Source: Nocardiopsis alborubida
GTDB lineage: Bacteria > Actinomycetota > Actinomycetes > Streptosporangiales > Streptosporangiaceae
Length of the DNA stretch: 64,000 nucleotides
Direction: 5' to 3'
Assembly (NCBI RefSeq): GCF_012396365.1
Contig: NZ_JAAXPG010000013.1
Span: 124,001-188,000, forward strand
The notes under the pieces were generated by a model. The model had not been told where the DNA came from. It saw nothing but the letters and a program-made list of their open reading frames with translations, and searched no databases. Both the position numbers and the translations under genes were made by a program. Within the stretch, counting starts at the first letter, position 1, and every line of letters starts with the position of its first letter. Below are positions 40,741-48,770 of this stretch, in pieces.

Positions 40741-41148
40741 GTGCCCACCGCCGTCCCGAAAGCAGCGCCACGCCTCTGGACCAGAGTCGTGCTCGTCGTG
40801 CTGCTCGCGCTGGGCGTAGCGGCCGTCTCCCTGTGCCACACCGACGCGGTTCCGCACGGCAGTACCGTTTCCGCGGCGGTCTCCTCGGGCCACGGTGCTG
40901 AGGAGACGCATTCCTCCACCGCACACGAGCACGAGGCGCACTGCGACGAGGCCGGGGCCGTGCTGGCGGACCAGCGCACTGGATCCCTTTCGGCCTCCGT
41001 TCTGCTGGGACTGGGCGTTTTCGCCTTCGTGGGTCTGCCCGTCCCCGCGCCGAAATCGCGCCCTCTTCCGCGGTCAGCCCGACGGCACCGCACTCTTCCC
41101 CTCGGAGGCACCAGGGCACTCGTGTCCCTGTGCGTGCGCCGAGTGTAG
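40741..41148 (+). CDS. DUF6153-like His-containing membrane protein
   Basis: 135 residues with an N-terminal helix (RVVLVVLLALGVAAVSLCH), a His/Glu-rich loop (GHGAEETHSSTAHEHEAHCD), a second helix (SVLLGLGVFAFVGLPVPAP) and a C terminus ending TRALVSLCVRRV, the Leu-Cys-Val-x-Arg type ending shared with the protein at 38553. The His-rich loop could bind copper outside the cell. GTG 40741 is preferred since a -10-like TAATCT precedes it at leaderless spacing; the frame is open to 40705. CsoR-type operator C is 100 bases upstream. Confidence 0.6.
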   Translation: MPTAVPKAAPRLWTRVVLVVLLALGVAAVSLCHTDAVPHGSTVSAAVSSGHGAEETHSSTAHEHEAHCDEAGAVLADQRTGSLSASVLLGLGVFAFVGLPVPAPKSRPLPRSARRHRTLPLGGTRALVSLCVRRV

Positions 41149-41414
41149 ACCGGCCGACCCCGCTCCCACCGGGCACGCACGCGGGCGTCCTCTCAACGCA
41201 CACGCCCCTGAGGCCCTCGCCCCTACGGGCTGAGCCAGCTCCTGTCTGAACCCGGCAGTCGGTTCGGCGACTGTTTCCCGCGTGCCCTTCCACCACCCTC
41301 GCGTGCGGCGTCCGCACCCTGCATCGGTGACGCCTGCACCTTTCACGGGTGCTCCCTCAACACACCTTCCCCTGGCCATGCCCCCGAGACGTGGTCCCTG
41401 ACGACGAGGCCCCT

Positions 41415-42422
41415 ATGAAGAACGAGCACCGTACGAGTGCCCGAAGCCTGATGTTCACCGCTATGGCCTGTGTGGCCACAGGAAGTCTGCTGTTTCCCAC
41501 CGCCGTGGCGCAGGCAGAGCCCGAACCCACCAAGGAGGAGGTCGAGGAGCGGATCGAGGAGCTGCTCCAGGAGTCCAGCACGCTCGTCCAGGAGTACAAC
41601 GAAGCGCAGGAGCAGTACGACGCGGCCGAGATAGAGGTCGAGAGCCTCGACGACCAGATCGGGGCGGAGGAGGAACGCTTCCAGGAGTTGCGCACGAAGG
41701 TCGCCGAACTGGCGAACGCCAGCTACCAGTCCACCGATCTCGACTCGGTGATGACGGCACTGTCCATCGATGATCCGTCGGAGATCTTCGAGCAGTCCGC
41801 TGACCTGTCCTACCTCTCGGAGTCACGAAGAAGACAACTCGAAGCCTTCGCTGAGAGCGACGCGCGCTTGTTCGCACTCAAGGATGAGGCGGACGAGGCC
41901 TACGACGAGGCCTCCGAGCAACTGGAAGAGCTTGAGGAGCGCAAGGAGGAGGTGGAAACCACCCTTGCTGAACAGGAGGAACTTCTCGCGTCCTTCGAGG
42001 GAGAGAATCCCGCTGCCTCAGGTGAGTCCCCAACGGGGCCGGCCCCGACCTACACCGGATCGGCTTCGGGCGACGCGCGTGCGGCGATCGACTTCGCCTA
42101 CAGCAAGATTGGCACGCCCTACCAGTGGGGAGGAACCGGCCCCAACGGCTATGACTGCTCGGGACTGACGCAGGCGGCCTGGGCCGCTGCCGGGGTGAGC
42201 ATCCCCCGGACCACCTACACCCAGTACGACATGCCCAACGCCGTGGCCTGGGAGGACATCCAACCCGGCGACATCCTCTTCTTCTTCCCCGATCTGGGGC
42301 ACAACGGCCTCTACGTCGGGAACGGAATGATGGTGCACGCCCCCAGCAGCGGCAAGACCGTCTCCGAGGTGCGGCTCGCCGACTACTGGGCACAGCACTT
42401 CGTCGGTGCCCGGCGCCCCTGA
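41415..42422 (+). CDS. NlpC/P60 peptidoglycan endopeptidase with coiled-coil domain (RipA-like)
   Basis: 335 residues. A signal peptide ending VAQAEP is followed by a long coiled coil (about 35-190: KEEVEERIEELLQESSTLV and similar heptads), a short Pro/Ser/Thr linker and a C-terminal NlpC/P60 domain (about 215-335). Catalytic Cys 248 is in NGYDCSGLTQAAW, the His in LGHNGLYVG and the third polar residue in MVHAPSSG. It is secreted and should cleave the stem peptide (D-Glu to meso-DAP bond) in cell division or remodelling; the coiled coil would hold it inactive until partner contact. ATG 41415 has GAGG upstream. Confidence 0.92.
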   Translation: MKNEHRTSARSLMFTAMACVATGSLLFPTAVAQAEPEPTKEEVEERIEELLQESSTLVQEYNEAQEQYDAAEIEVESLDDQIGAEEERFQELRTKVAELANASYQSTDLDSVMTALSIDDPSEIFEQSADLSYLSESRRRQLEAFAESDARLFALKDEADEAYDEASEQLEELEERKEEVETTLAEQEELLASFEGENPAASGESPTGPAPTYTGSASGDARAAIDFAYSKIGTPYQWGGTGPNGYDCSGLTQAAWAAAGVSIPRTTYTQYDMPNAVAWEDIQPGDILFFFPDLGHNGLYVGNGMMVHAPSSGKTVSEVRLADYWAQHFVGARRP

Positions 42423-42599
42423 TCTTCGTCGGCCCACGCGGCACCGGTGCCCGACATGCCAGGGGAACGGGGCGACGGTCCCACCGCTCGGCGACGTCGC
42501 CACCGGTGCCTTCTCGCGGGGACGGTTTCCACCGGACACGTCGCCTCCGACGTTCTTCCCCGTGGTGCGGGTGATCGACAGCGCACTCTCTTCAACATC

Positions 42600-42740
42600 C
42601 TTTCCGCGTGTCGTTCGAGATGGCCCAGACGGAGCTCGACGAGGGCGTCAATCCTGAGGCGCGAGAGCTGGTTCAGGAGGTCATCGACGCCCAGCGCGCC
42701 GAGTCCGAGCAGATGAAGGAGATGCTCGGAACCGAGGGCC
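42600..42740 (+). pseudogene. C-terminal fragment of a DUF305 protein
   Basis: The frame reads EMAQTELDEGVNPEARELVQ then EVIDAQRAESEQMKEML, the usual last two helices of a DUF305 domain. The HH-containing helix and signal peptide are absent, and the reading frame runs on into the terminator. It differs from the DUF305 gene at 33033, so it is a separate lost copy. Confidence 0.65.
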
Positions 42741-42808
42741 GGGGCAGCGGAGATGTTGACGGAGCCTCCCCTCGGAGGAGGGACACGGCGGGCACTGATC
42801 GCCCCGAC

Positions 42809-42838
42809 AGGAGCCGGACGGTCGCGTCCGGCTCCTTT
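42809..42838 (+). terminator. Rho-independent-like terminator
   Basis: Eleven-base arms AGGAGCCGGAC / GTCCGGCTCCT with a six-base loop, followed by TT. It ends the DUF305 remnant transcript or the NlpC transcript. Confidence 0.7.
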
Positions 42839-42909
42839 GCCACCTCCACGACCTTCTGTCACTGGTGGCACGTAGGATGACGCGCTAAAGCGAGAGGAGA
42901 CACGCTGAT

Positions 42910-44928
42910 ATGCGCCTCATCCGAGCACGTGTGCGTGATTACCGTTCCGTCCACGACAGCGGCCCCATCGAGATCGAACCGCGTAAGACGCTTCTGGTCG
43001 GTGTCAACGAAGCCGGTAAGACCGCCGTGCTCAAGGCGCTCCAGCAGATCAGGGCTCCGGAGAATACCGAGGGCTTCAGCGCGCTGCGGGACTATCCGCG
43101 TTCCCGGTACACCGAGGTCCAACGTGGAGAGAGGGACCCCTCCGACATCGTGGTCGCGGAAGCATGCTTCGCCCTGGACGAGGATGAGAAGGCCCTGGTT
43201 CGCGAGGCGTCTCCCGATTCGACCGACGTCAGCGAGTACTGCGTCTACCGCTACCTCGACAACTCCCGCAGATGGAACTTCGGATCAGCCAAGCTGCGTG
43301 CCACCTTCGGTGAGGTCCACAAGGACCTCACACGGATGCGGGCCTATCTGTCCAAGCGGGAGGGCGCAACCGAGGTCGTCACTGCGCTTGACAGTCTCGT
43401 CGCCGGGAAATCCGCCCGAATTCCTCTCACCGGCACCTTCGCCAAGAACCTCCTGGCCTGGCTGGAGACAGCCCTGCCGCTCATCGACGAGGACGACACG
43501 AAGGAGGAGGAACGCTACGACCGGATCAAGGCGGCGGCCGGGCTTAGCTCCGCGGTCACAGCGGCCAGTACCGCGATCAGCGAACGGATGCCCCTCTTCG
43601 TGTACTACTCGACCTACTTCACGGTGCGGCCCCGTATCCACCTTGCCTCCCTCGCCAGGCGGGAGGAGACCGGCGACATCGACCAGGAGTACGACTTCGG
43701 CAACCTCTGCCTTCTTCGGTTGCTCGGGTTGACCGCCAAGGAGTTGTCGGAACTCGCGGCGGGCGAACCGGTTCCCGCCAACCATCCCGGAGGCGCCAAC
43801 GGTGAGGCGTACCAGACGGCGGTCAGGGAACATCAGACCAAACTGGACGACCGGCACTACCGGCTCAACGCCGCCAGCGTCGATCTCACCAAGTCGATCC
43901 GTGAGGTGTGGGGGGACGAGCAGGTCCAGCTACGGCTCGTGCCTGACGGCCAGTACCTCAAGGTCGTGGTCGTCGACGACATCGGCGTTGAGGTCGAACT
44001 CGACCAACGCAGTGAGGGATTCCGCTGGCTGGTGTCCTTCTTCGTGGTCTTCAAGGCCCAGGCCCAGGGCGACCTCAAGAACGCGATCCTGCTCCTCGAC
44101 GAGCCGGGTCTCAGCCTCCACGCCCTCAAACAGCAGGAGTTCCGTAAGACCGTCTCCCGGTTGTCGGAGGACAACCAGGTCGTCTACACCACACACTCGC
44201 CCTTCATGGTCGGCACCGACGAACTCGACCTCGTCCGGATCGTGGAGATGGTCAGTCGCGAGACGGGCACCAAGGTCCACACCAGACTCGTCGTCGACGA
44301 TCCCCGATCCGTGTACCCCCTCCAGGCCGCTCTCGGCTACGAGCTCGCCCAGAGCCTGTTCGGCCAGTCCCGCAACCTTGTCTGTGAGGGGATGACCGAC
44401 ATGATGTACATCGAAGCTCTCAACACGGCCTACACGGATGAGCGCAAGGGACTCAAGAACAGCATCGCTCTCGTGCCGGCGTCGAGCGCTAGCAAGGTCA
44501 TCTACTACGTCACTTTGCTGACCAGCCAGAAACTCAGGGCCGCCGCACTCCTCGACTCGGACCAGGCCGGTGACACGGCGGCCAAGCAGGACGAGCTGGT
44601 CCGGCTCCTGACACAGAAGAGGATCCTGCGCACGAAGGACTACTGCGACACCGCGATCCGGCGTCCCGAGATCGAGGACCTACTTCGCGAGACCCTGGTC
44701 CTCGTGGCCCGCGACGAACTCGGCTGGGACGTCACCGCTACGGCCGCGGCACAACCGGCGCGGCCGGTCGTGGACATCTTCAGCAAGGAGATCACCGGCT
44801 TCTCCAAGTACAAACTCGTGCGGGCGTTCATTCATTGGATCGCCGCGCACGAGGTCACCGATCTCACCGCCCAAGAGCAGGAGGGGGCCACCAAGCTCCT
44901 GGCGGACATCAACAAGGCGCTGACGTGA
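42910..44928 (+). CDS. OLD-family ATPase-nuclease (AAA ABC-type ATPase plus Toprim), solitary
   Basis: 672 residues. An ABC-type ATPase split by a long insert: Walker A GVNEAGKT at 31-38, signature region within NQRSEGFRWLVSF-like DQRSEGFRWLVSFFV, Walker B AILLLDEPGLSLHA with Asp 397-Glu 398, and H-loop VYTTHSPFM. A C-terminal Toprim nuclease domain follows, with Glu 493 in VCEGMTDMMYIE and the DSD pair at 549-551 (ALLDSDQAGD). This matches class 1 OLD nucleases, many of which act in phage defence. No UvrD-like helicase (as in Gabija) or other partner is adjacent. ATG 42910 has GAGAGGAG upstream. It sits at the right part of the accessory island. Confidence 0.85.
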   Translation: MRLIRARVRDYRSVHDSGPIEIEPRKTLLVGVNEAGKTAVLKALQQIRAPENTEGFSALRDYPRSRYTEVQRGERDPSDIVVAEACFALDEDEKALVREASPDSTDVSEYCVYRYLDNSRRWNFGSAKLRATFGEVHKDLTRMRAYLSKREGATEVVTALDSLVAGKSARIPLTGTFAKNLLAWLETALPLIDEDDTKEEERYDRIKAAAGLSSAVTAASTAISERMPLFVYYSTYFTVRPRIHLASLARREETGDIDQEYDFGNLCLLRLLGLTAKELSELAAGEPVPANHPGGANGEAYQTAVREHQTKLDDRHYRLNAASVDLTKSIREVWGDEQVQLRLVPDGQYLKVVVVDDIGVEVELDQRSEGFRWLVSFFVVFKAQAQGDLKNAILLLDEPGLSLHALKQQEFRKTVSRLSEDNQVVYTTHSPFMVGTDELDLVRIVEMVSRETGTKVHTRLVVDDPRSVYPLQAALGYELAQSLFGQSRNLVCEGMTDMMYIEALNTAYTDERKGLKNSIALVPASSASKVIYYVTLLTSQKLRAAALLDSDQAGDTAAKQDELVRLLTQKRILRTKDYCDTAIRRPEIEDLLRETLVLVARDELGWDVTATAAAQPARPVVDIFSKEITGFSKYKLVRAFIHWIAAHEVTDLTAQEQEGATKLLADINKALT

Positions 44929-45340
44929 AGTTCCTTTCTGCTGTCCTATGGGCGTAAGGCAGGGTGCTCCAGAACGCTCACCGTCATCGGTGAGGAGTGC
45001 CGACCGCCCTACAACAGGCCGCCCCTTTCCAAGGCCCTACATCAGGTGGGGCAGTGTCGCATAACGCACGCCTGGGCCACCTACTGGCGCATCCCTGTGG
45101 GAAGGCTGTCTCCTCATCGAGCTGTAAGGAGGTCTGGGAGCCGCGCCTTTCGTCCGCGCAGCCGGCTCTTGTCAGACAGATCCCTGACCGCGGTTCCCTG
45201 ACCAGCGTGTTTCTTCCCTGTCCAGGACACGCCCTGGTCTAGCGTGGTCACGTTACGAACATGGCATCGCGCTCACCGGAGTTTGCGGTTTGCCGGAGCC
45301 GGGTAGCCGTCGGTGGTGGTCGACCGGACAGGAGGGACGG
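44929..45340. other. Intergenic region before the nuo operon
   Basis: About 410 bases. It includes an oxidoreductase fragment at its left (44963-45050). The rest, including the nuoA promoter, shows no gene. CAGGAGGGA at 45330-45338 is the nuoA ribosome binding site. Confidence 0.5.
44963..45050 (+). pseudogene. Fragment of a FAD-dependent ferredoxin reductase
   Basis: The frame RTLTVIGEECRPPYNRPPLS followed by K matches the very conserved second motif of ferredoxin-reductase-like flavoproteins (VTVvGaE...PYdRPPLSK). The FAD-binding GxGxxG before it and everything after it are missing. Confidence 0.6.
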
Positions 45341-45691
45341 ATGGAGGCCTTCGGCCCAGCTCTCGCCCTCGCCGGATTCGCGATTGCTCTGGTTCTGAGC
45401 CTCTACGCGCTCTCGGCGGTAGTGGGCCTGCGGCGTGCGCCGGTGACGGTGGAGCCGTTCCTGTCGGGTGCGGCCGTGACCGAGCACGCGGTCTCGCGGT
45501 ACCACGTGCGCTGGTACGCGGTGACGCTGCTCTTCCTGGCCTTCGACATGGAGATGGTCTTCATGTACCCCTGGGTGCTCGTCGTGGCGGACAAGGGCGC
45601 GCCCGCCGTCGTGGAGATGTTCGCCTTCCTCGCTGTCCTGGTCGCCGCGGTCGTCTACGCGTGGCGCGAGGGGGCGTTCCGGTGGACCTGA
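45341..45691 (+). CDS. nuoA: NADH-quinone oxidoreductase subunit A-like (second nuo cluster)
   Basis: 116 residues, three transmembrane helices. The loop VEPFLSGAAVTEHAVSRYHV and the helix YAVTLLFLAFDMEMVFMYPW (with the conserved acidic Asp-x-Glu pair) are NuoA hallmarks; the usual Y-E-S-G-x-x-P loop is altered (EPFLSG) and lacks the Cys present in many NuoA. ATG 45341 follows GGAGGG. It opens an eight-gene operon in which each gene overlaps or nearly touches the next. A membrane-arm subunit; its contacts would be NuoH, J and the NuoB/D-like fusion encoded next. Confidence 0.88.
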   Translation: MEAFGPALALAGFAIALVLSLYALSAVVGLRRAPVTVEPFLSGAAVTEHAVSRYHVRWYAVTLLFLAFDMEMVFMYPWVLVVADKGAPAVVEMFAFLAVLVAAVVYAWREGAFRWT

Positions 45692-46785
45692 CCGGTTGGC
45701 TGCTGCGCCGCGCCGTGCCGTGCGCCTTCGTCGTGACCGCGATCGGAGGGACGGGCGCACGGCTCGCGGTGGAGCGGACACTGCGGGAACGCGGTTGGAA
45801 GCAGGCGTTGAGCCCGGCCGAGGCCGACCTCCTGGTGGTCTGCGGGCCCGAACACGCGGACATGGACAAGGCGATCGGCCGGGTCTGGGGGCAGATACCC
45901 GGCCCCCGCGCTCGCGTTCGTGCGGAGTCGGCCAACGGCGCCGCACGGCTGCTGGACGAGGCGCGCGTTGACCTGCTCGACCTCACCCGACAGCGTCGCG
46001 ACGCCGACGAACGCGACCGGACCGCGCGCGAACAGGCGGAGTCGGAATCCGACGGGGACGAGGACATGCCCATGCCGGGCGGAGTCCCCATGGCCGACCG
46101 GGGCGAGGACCGCGACGGACTGAAGCTCGACCAGCTCCACATCGCCCTGGGCCCGGCGCTGCCCGACTGGCCCGCCGGACTGTCCCTGCGCCTGACCCTC
46201 CAGGGAGACGTCGTCCAGGAGGCGCGGACGTCGATCGTCGGTGGGTCCCCGACGACGGTTCCCTTCTGGAGTTCGCCGCCTTCGGAGGCCGACTCCCCTC
46301 CCGACCGGGCGTCGTTCAGGGCGGCCCACGCCCTGGACTCCCTACAGCGGTTCCTCGCCGTCAGCGGGTGGCCCATCGCGGTGACCGGCCGTCGGCTGCG
46401 CGACGCACTCCTGGAGGGAGGCGGACCGACCGGGGACGTACGGCGGGAGGCGCTCCGCTGGTTGCGGCGCGTGCGACGCTCCCGGATGCTCCACTGGTCC
46501 ACCGACGGGCTCGGCCGGGTCGCGGACGGGGCTCCGCAGGCGCTGCGCGGCGACGCCGCCGACCGGTGGTCGCGCTGGCTCGACACCGTGGAGGACGCGC
46601 TCGGAGCGTCTGGCGGTCACAGCGCGCCGTCGAATCCCCCCAGGACCAAGACCGCGCACGCCGCGCTGGAACTGCTGCCGTCGCTCGTGGTCGGACAGGA
46701 GCTGGCGGCGGTCCGGCTCATTGTGGCCTCCCTGGACCCCGACACCGAGGCCCTGGGCGCGTACGCCCCGGAGCCGGGAGCGTGA
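45682..46785 (+). CDS. NuoB/NuoD-like fusion lacking Fe-S ligands
   Basis: 367 residues. Residues about 1-95 align by eye with NuoB: AEADLLVVCGPEHADMDKAI then GRVWGQIPGPRARV parallels ADLMIVAGTVT.KMAP..RR.YDQMPEPRWV. NuoB holds cluster N2 with four cysteines; this protein has only two Cys in total (14 and 54), so N2 cannot be ligated in the usual way. After an acidic linker (about 100-145), LKLDQLHIALGPALPDWPAG then LSLRLTLQGDVVQEAR resembles the N terminus of NuoD/HycE. The rest (200-367) is Arg/Ala-rich and unrecognised. GTG 45682 overlaps nuoA. It is probably a structural adaptor that caps the membrane arm in place of the electron-transfer arm. The subunit assignment is an eye alignment. 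Confidence 0.65.
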   Translation: MDLTGWLLRRAVPCAFVVTAIGGTGARLAVERTLRERGWKQALSPAEADLLVVCGPEHADMDKAIGRVWGQIPGPRARVRAESANGAARLLDEARVDLLDLTRQRRDADERDRTAREQAESESDGDEDMPMPGGVPMADRGEDRDGLKLDQLHIALGPALPDWPAGLSLRLTLQGDVVQEARTSIVGGSPTTVPFWSSPPSEADSPPDRASFRAAHALDSLQRFLAVSGWPIAVTGRRLRDALLEGGGPTGDVRREALRWLRRVRRSRMLHWSTDGLGRVADGAPQALRGDAADRWSRWLDTVEDALGASGGHSAPSNPPRTKTAHAALELLPSLVVGQELAAVRLIVASLDPDTEALGAYAPEPGA

Positions 46786-47708
46786 GCGGGGTGGCGCCGC
46801 TGTGGACCGTCCTGCTCGTCCCCGCGCTGCTGTTCGTCCTCGGTTACGGGGCCGCCGCCGGGGCGGCCGTGCTCCGCGCGCGGGCCGCCGGTACCGCTCC
46901 GCTGGGCGGCCTGGCCGACCCGGCGCGGGAGTCGGCCCGTCTGCTGGTGCAGCGGCGCCGTACGGTCCCCGGCGCGGACACGCTTCTGTGGCGGCTGGGC
47001 GGCGCTCTGGTCCCGGTGGCCGCCGTGCTGGCCGCGCTGGTCATCCCGCTCGGGTCGACGGCGGTCAGCGACCTGTCCGTCGGCGTCGTGTGGTTCAACG
47101 CCATGGAGGTGGTCGTCTGGGCCGCGCTGTGGATGCTCGGTTGGGGGGCCAACTCGGTCTGGGGCCTGGTCGGGGGTTACCGGTTCCTCGTCCAGGGGCT
47201 GTCCTACGAGCTGCCGCACATGTTCGCCCTGACGGCGGCGGCGCTGGGCGCGGGCTCCCTGCGTGTGGGGGACATCGTCGCCGCCCAGGAACAGGTCTGG
47301 TTCGCGGTGCTGATGCCCGCGGCCTTCGCGGTCTACCTGGTCTCGGCGCTGGCCATGGCCTTCTGGGGGCCCTTCGGAACGCCCGTGGGTCGGGACCTGG
47401 TCGGCGGGGTGGCGGCCGAACTCTCCGGTGTGGACCGTCTGGTCCTGCGCGCGGGCCGGTACATGTTCCTCGCCGTCGTGGCCGCGATGGCGGTGCCGCT
47501 CTTCCTGGGCGGGGGCGCGGGGCCGCTGCTGCCCGGTTGGGTGTGGACGCTGGTCAAGACGGCCGGGGTCCTCGCGCTTCTGGTGTGGCTGGGGCACCGG
47601 CTGCCCGCGGTGCGGATGGACCGGTTCACCGAGGTGGGCTGGGTGGTGCTTGTCCCGGTGACCCTGCTTCAGCTGCTCGCGGTCGCCGTGTACGTGCTGG
47701 TGCGTTAG
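46782..47708 (+). CDS. nuoH: NADH-quinone oxidoreductase subunit H-like
   Basis: 308 residues with eight or so transmembrane helices. GLSYELPHMFALTAAALGAG corresponds to the NuoH quinone-chamber loop (ISYEVPL...), and PFGTPVGRDLVGGVAAELSG to the following conserved loop. The family motif for quinone binding is partly altered (ELPH instead of EVPL). GTG 46782 overlaps the preceding stop (GTGA). NuoH anchors the peripheral arm in complex I; here it would bind the NuoB/D-like fusion. Confidence 0.85.
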   Translation: MSGVAPLWTVLLVPALLFVLGYGAAAGAAVLRARAAGTAPLGGLADPARESARLLVQRRRTVPGADTLLWRLGGALVPVAAVLAALVIPLGSTAVSDLSVGVVWFNAMEVVVWAALWMLGWGANSVWGLVGGYRFLVQGLSYELPHMFALTAAALGAGSLRVGDIVAAQEQVWFAVLMPAAFAVYLVSALAMAFWGPFGTPVGRDLVGGVAAELSGVDRLVLRAGRYMFLAVVAAMAVPLFLGGGAGPLLPGWVWTLVKTAGVLALLVWLGHRLPAVRMDRFTEVGWVVLVPVTLLQLLAVAVYVLVR

Positions 47709-47727
47709 GAGAGGGAGGGAGACGACG

Positions 47728-48291
47728 GTGGTCGAGACGGTGGTGTTCGCGGTCTGTGCCGTGGGCGCGGTCGCGTCGGGTGTCGCGGTGTTCGTCGTGG
47801 ACTCCATGGCCCGGGCGACCTTCGCCCTGCTGGCCTCGTTCCTCCTGACCGGGGTGGCGATCCTGCTCCTGGGACTGTCCTACCTGGGCGTGCTGGTCAT
47901 CCTCATGATGGTCATGGAGATGATGGTGATGGCCGTCTTCATGATCATGTACATGATGAACCCGGCCGGGCTGATGCCGATGACCATGGTGCACAACAGG
48001 GTCGGCTCGCTGGTCGTGTCCGTCGTGGTCTTCCTGCTGCTGGCCGCCGGGACCGTGTTCGTGCCTTGGCCGGGGCGGGAGGGCGCGCCGCCCCCGGACC
48101 CCGCGCTGGCGCTGGGTGAGGCGATCATGGGCCGGCACATGCTGGTCATGATGCTCGTGGGCCTGGTGCTGTTCGCGACCATGGTGGCCGCCACCGTGCT
48201 CGCCACCCACCGGGGCCGCTACGACCGCTACGGCGACGACCTGCGGCGAGGGCACCCCGACGACCCGATCGGCGGGGGACTGGGCCGATGA
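47728..48291 (+). CDS. nuoJ: NADH-quinone oxidoreductase subunit J-like
   Basis: 187 residues, five transmembrane helices. The conserved start (AVGAVASGVAVFVVDSMARA) and helix 3 pi-bulge region (LGVLVILMMVMEMMVMAVFM) mark NuoJ; helix 3 is very Met-rich here (over ten Met between residues 55 and 90). The usual Tyr of the YxGAIxVLFxF helix is replaced. GTG 47728 follows AGGAGAGGGAGGGAG. Stop overlaps nuoK ATG. Confidence 0.85.
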   Translation: MVETVVFAVCAVGAVASGVAVFVVDSMARATFALLASFLLTGVAILLLGLSYLGVLVILMMVMEMMVMAVFMIMYMMNPAGLMPMTMVHNRVGSLVVSVVVFLLLAAGTVFVPWPGREGAPPPDPALALGEAIMGRHMLVMMLVGLVLFATMVAATVLATHRGRYDRYGDDLRRGHPDDPIGGGLGR

Positions 48292-48770
48292 TGCTGGAGA
48301 CCTACCTCCTCCTGGCCGCCGCCCTGTTCTCGGTGGGGCTGTTCGGCGCGCTCAGCCAGCAGTCGGTCGTCATGGTGATGATGGGCCTGGAACTGATGAT
48401 CAACGCGGTCATCGTCGCCGCGGCGGCCCTGTGGCTGTACACCTCGCCCGAGCGGCCCGACGGACAGGTCCTGGTCCTGGTCGCGGTCACCGCGATGGCC
48501 GTGGAGATGGCGATGGGCTTCGCCGTCACCACCGCGCTCTTTCGCGCACGCGACGTCGACATGGTGGACATGGCCGCCGACCTCGCCGATCACCGCGGTT
48601 CCGGCGCCTCTGGCGGCCACGAGCACCACGGGGGCCATGGAGGTCACGGGGGACACGGAGACCATGGTGGCCCCGGCGATCACGAGGACCACCGTGACCA
48701 CGGCGGTCACGGCAGTCCCGGCGGGCACGGGCACCATGGGGATGACGACTCCGACGGCGGTGACCGGTGA
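48288..48770 (+). CDS. nuoK: NADH-quinone oxidoreductase subunit K-like with His-rich tail
   Basis: 160 residues. The first 90 residues are a normal NuoK: three helices with the two proton-channel glutamates Glu 35 (MMGLELMINA) and Glu 73 (AVEMAMGF). Standard NuoK is about 100 residues; here a 60-residue extension follows, nearly all Gly, His, Asp (from GGHEHHGGHGGHGGHGDH through GGHGHH, residues 110-150), with 15 His after residue 100. The tail is on the C-terminal side of the last helix and could bind Ni, Zn or Cu. The tail codons are in frame with no interruption and are followed by nuoL in GTGA overlap, so the extension is genuine. Confidence 0.9.
   Translation: MMLETYLLLAAALFSVGLFGALSQQSVVMVMMGLELMINAVIVAAAALWLYTSPERPDGQVLVLVAVTAMAVEMAMGFAVTTALFRARDVDMVDMAADLADHRGSGASGGHEHHGGHGGHGGHGDHGGPGDHEDHRDHGGHGSPGGHGHHGDDDSDGGDR

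Larger units (their letters stand above)
42423..42909. other. Intergenic region with DUF305 remnant and terminator
   Basis: Nearly 490 bases without an intact gene; contains a DUF305 fragment (about 42600-42740) and a strong hairpin terminator (42809-42838). Confidence 0.5.

Noticed and set aside
42910-44928. Gabija (GajA) assignment for the OLD-type nuclease
   Set aside because: No UvrD-like GajB gene follows; the next gene starts the nuo operon 400 bases later.
44997-45242. 81-codon plus-strand frame before nuoA
   Set aside because: The ferredoxin-reductase-like motif in this region lies in a different frame; this one has no support.
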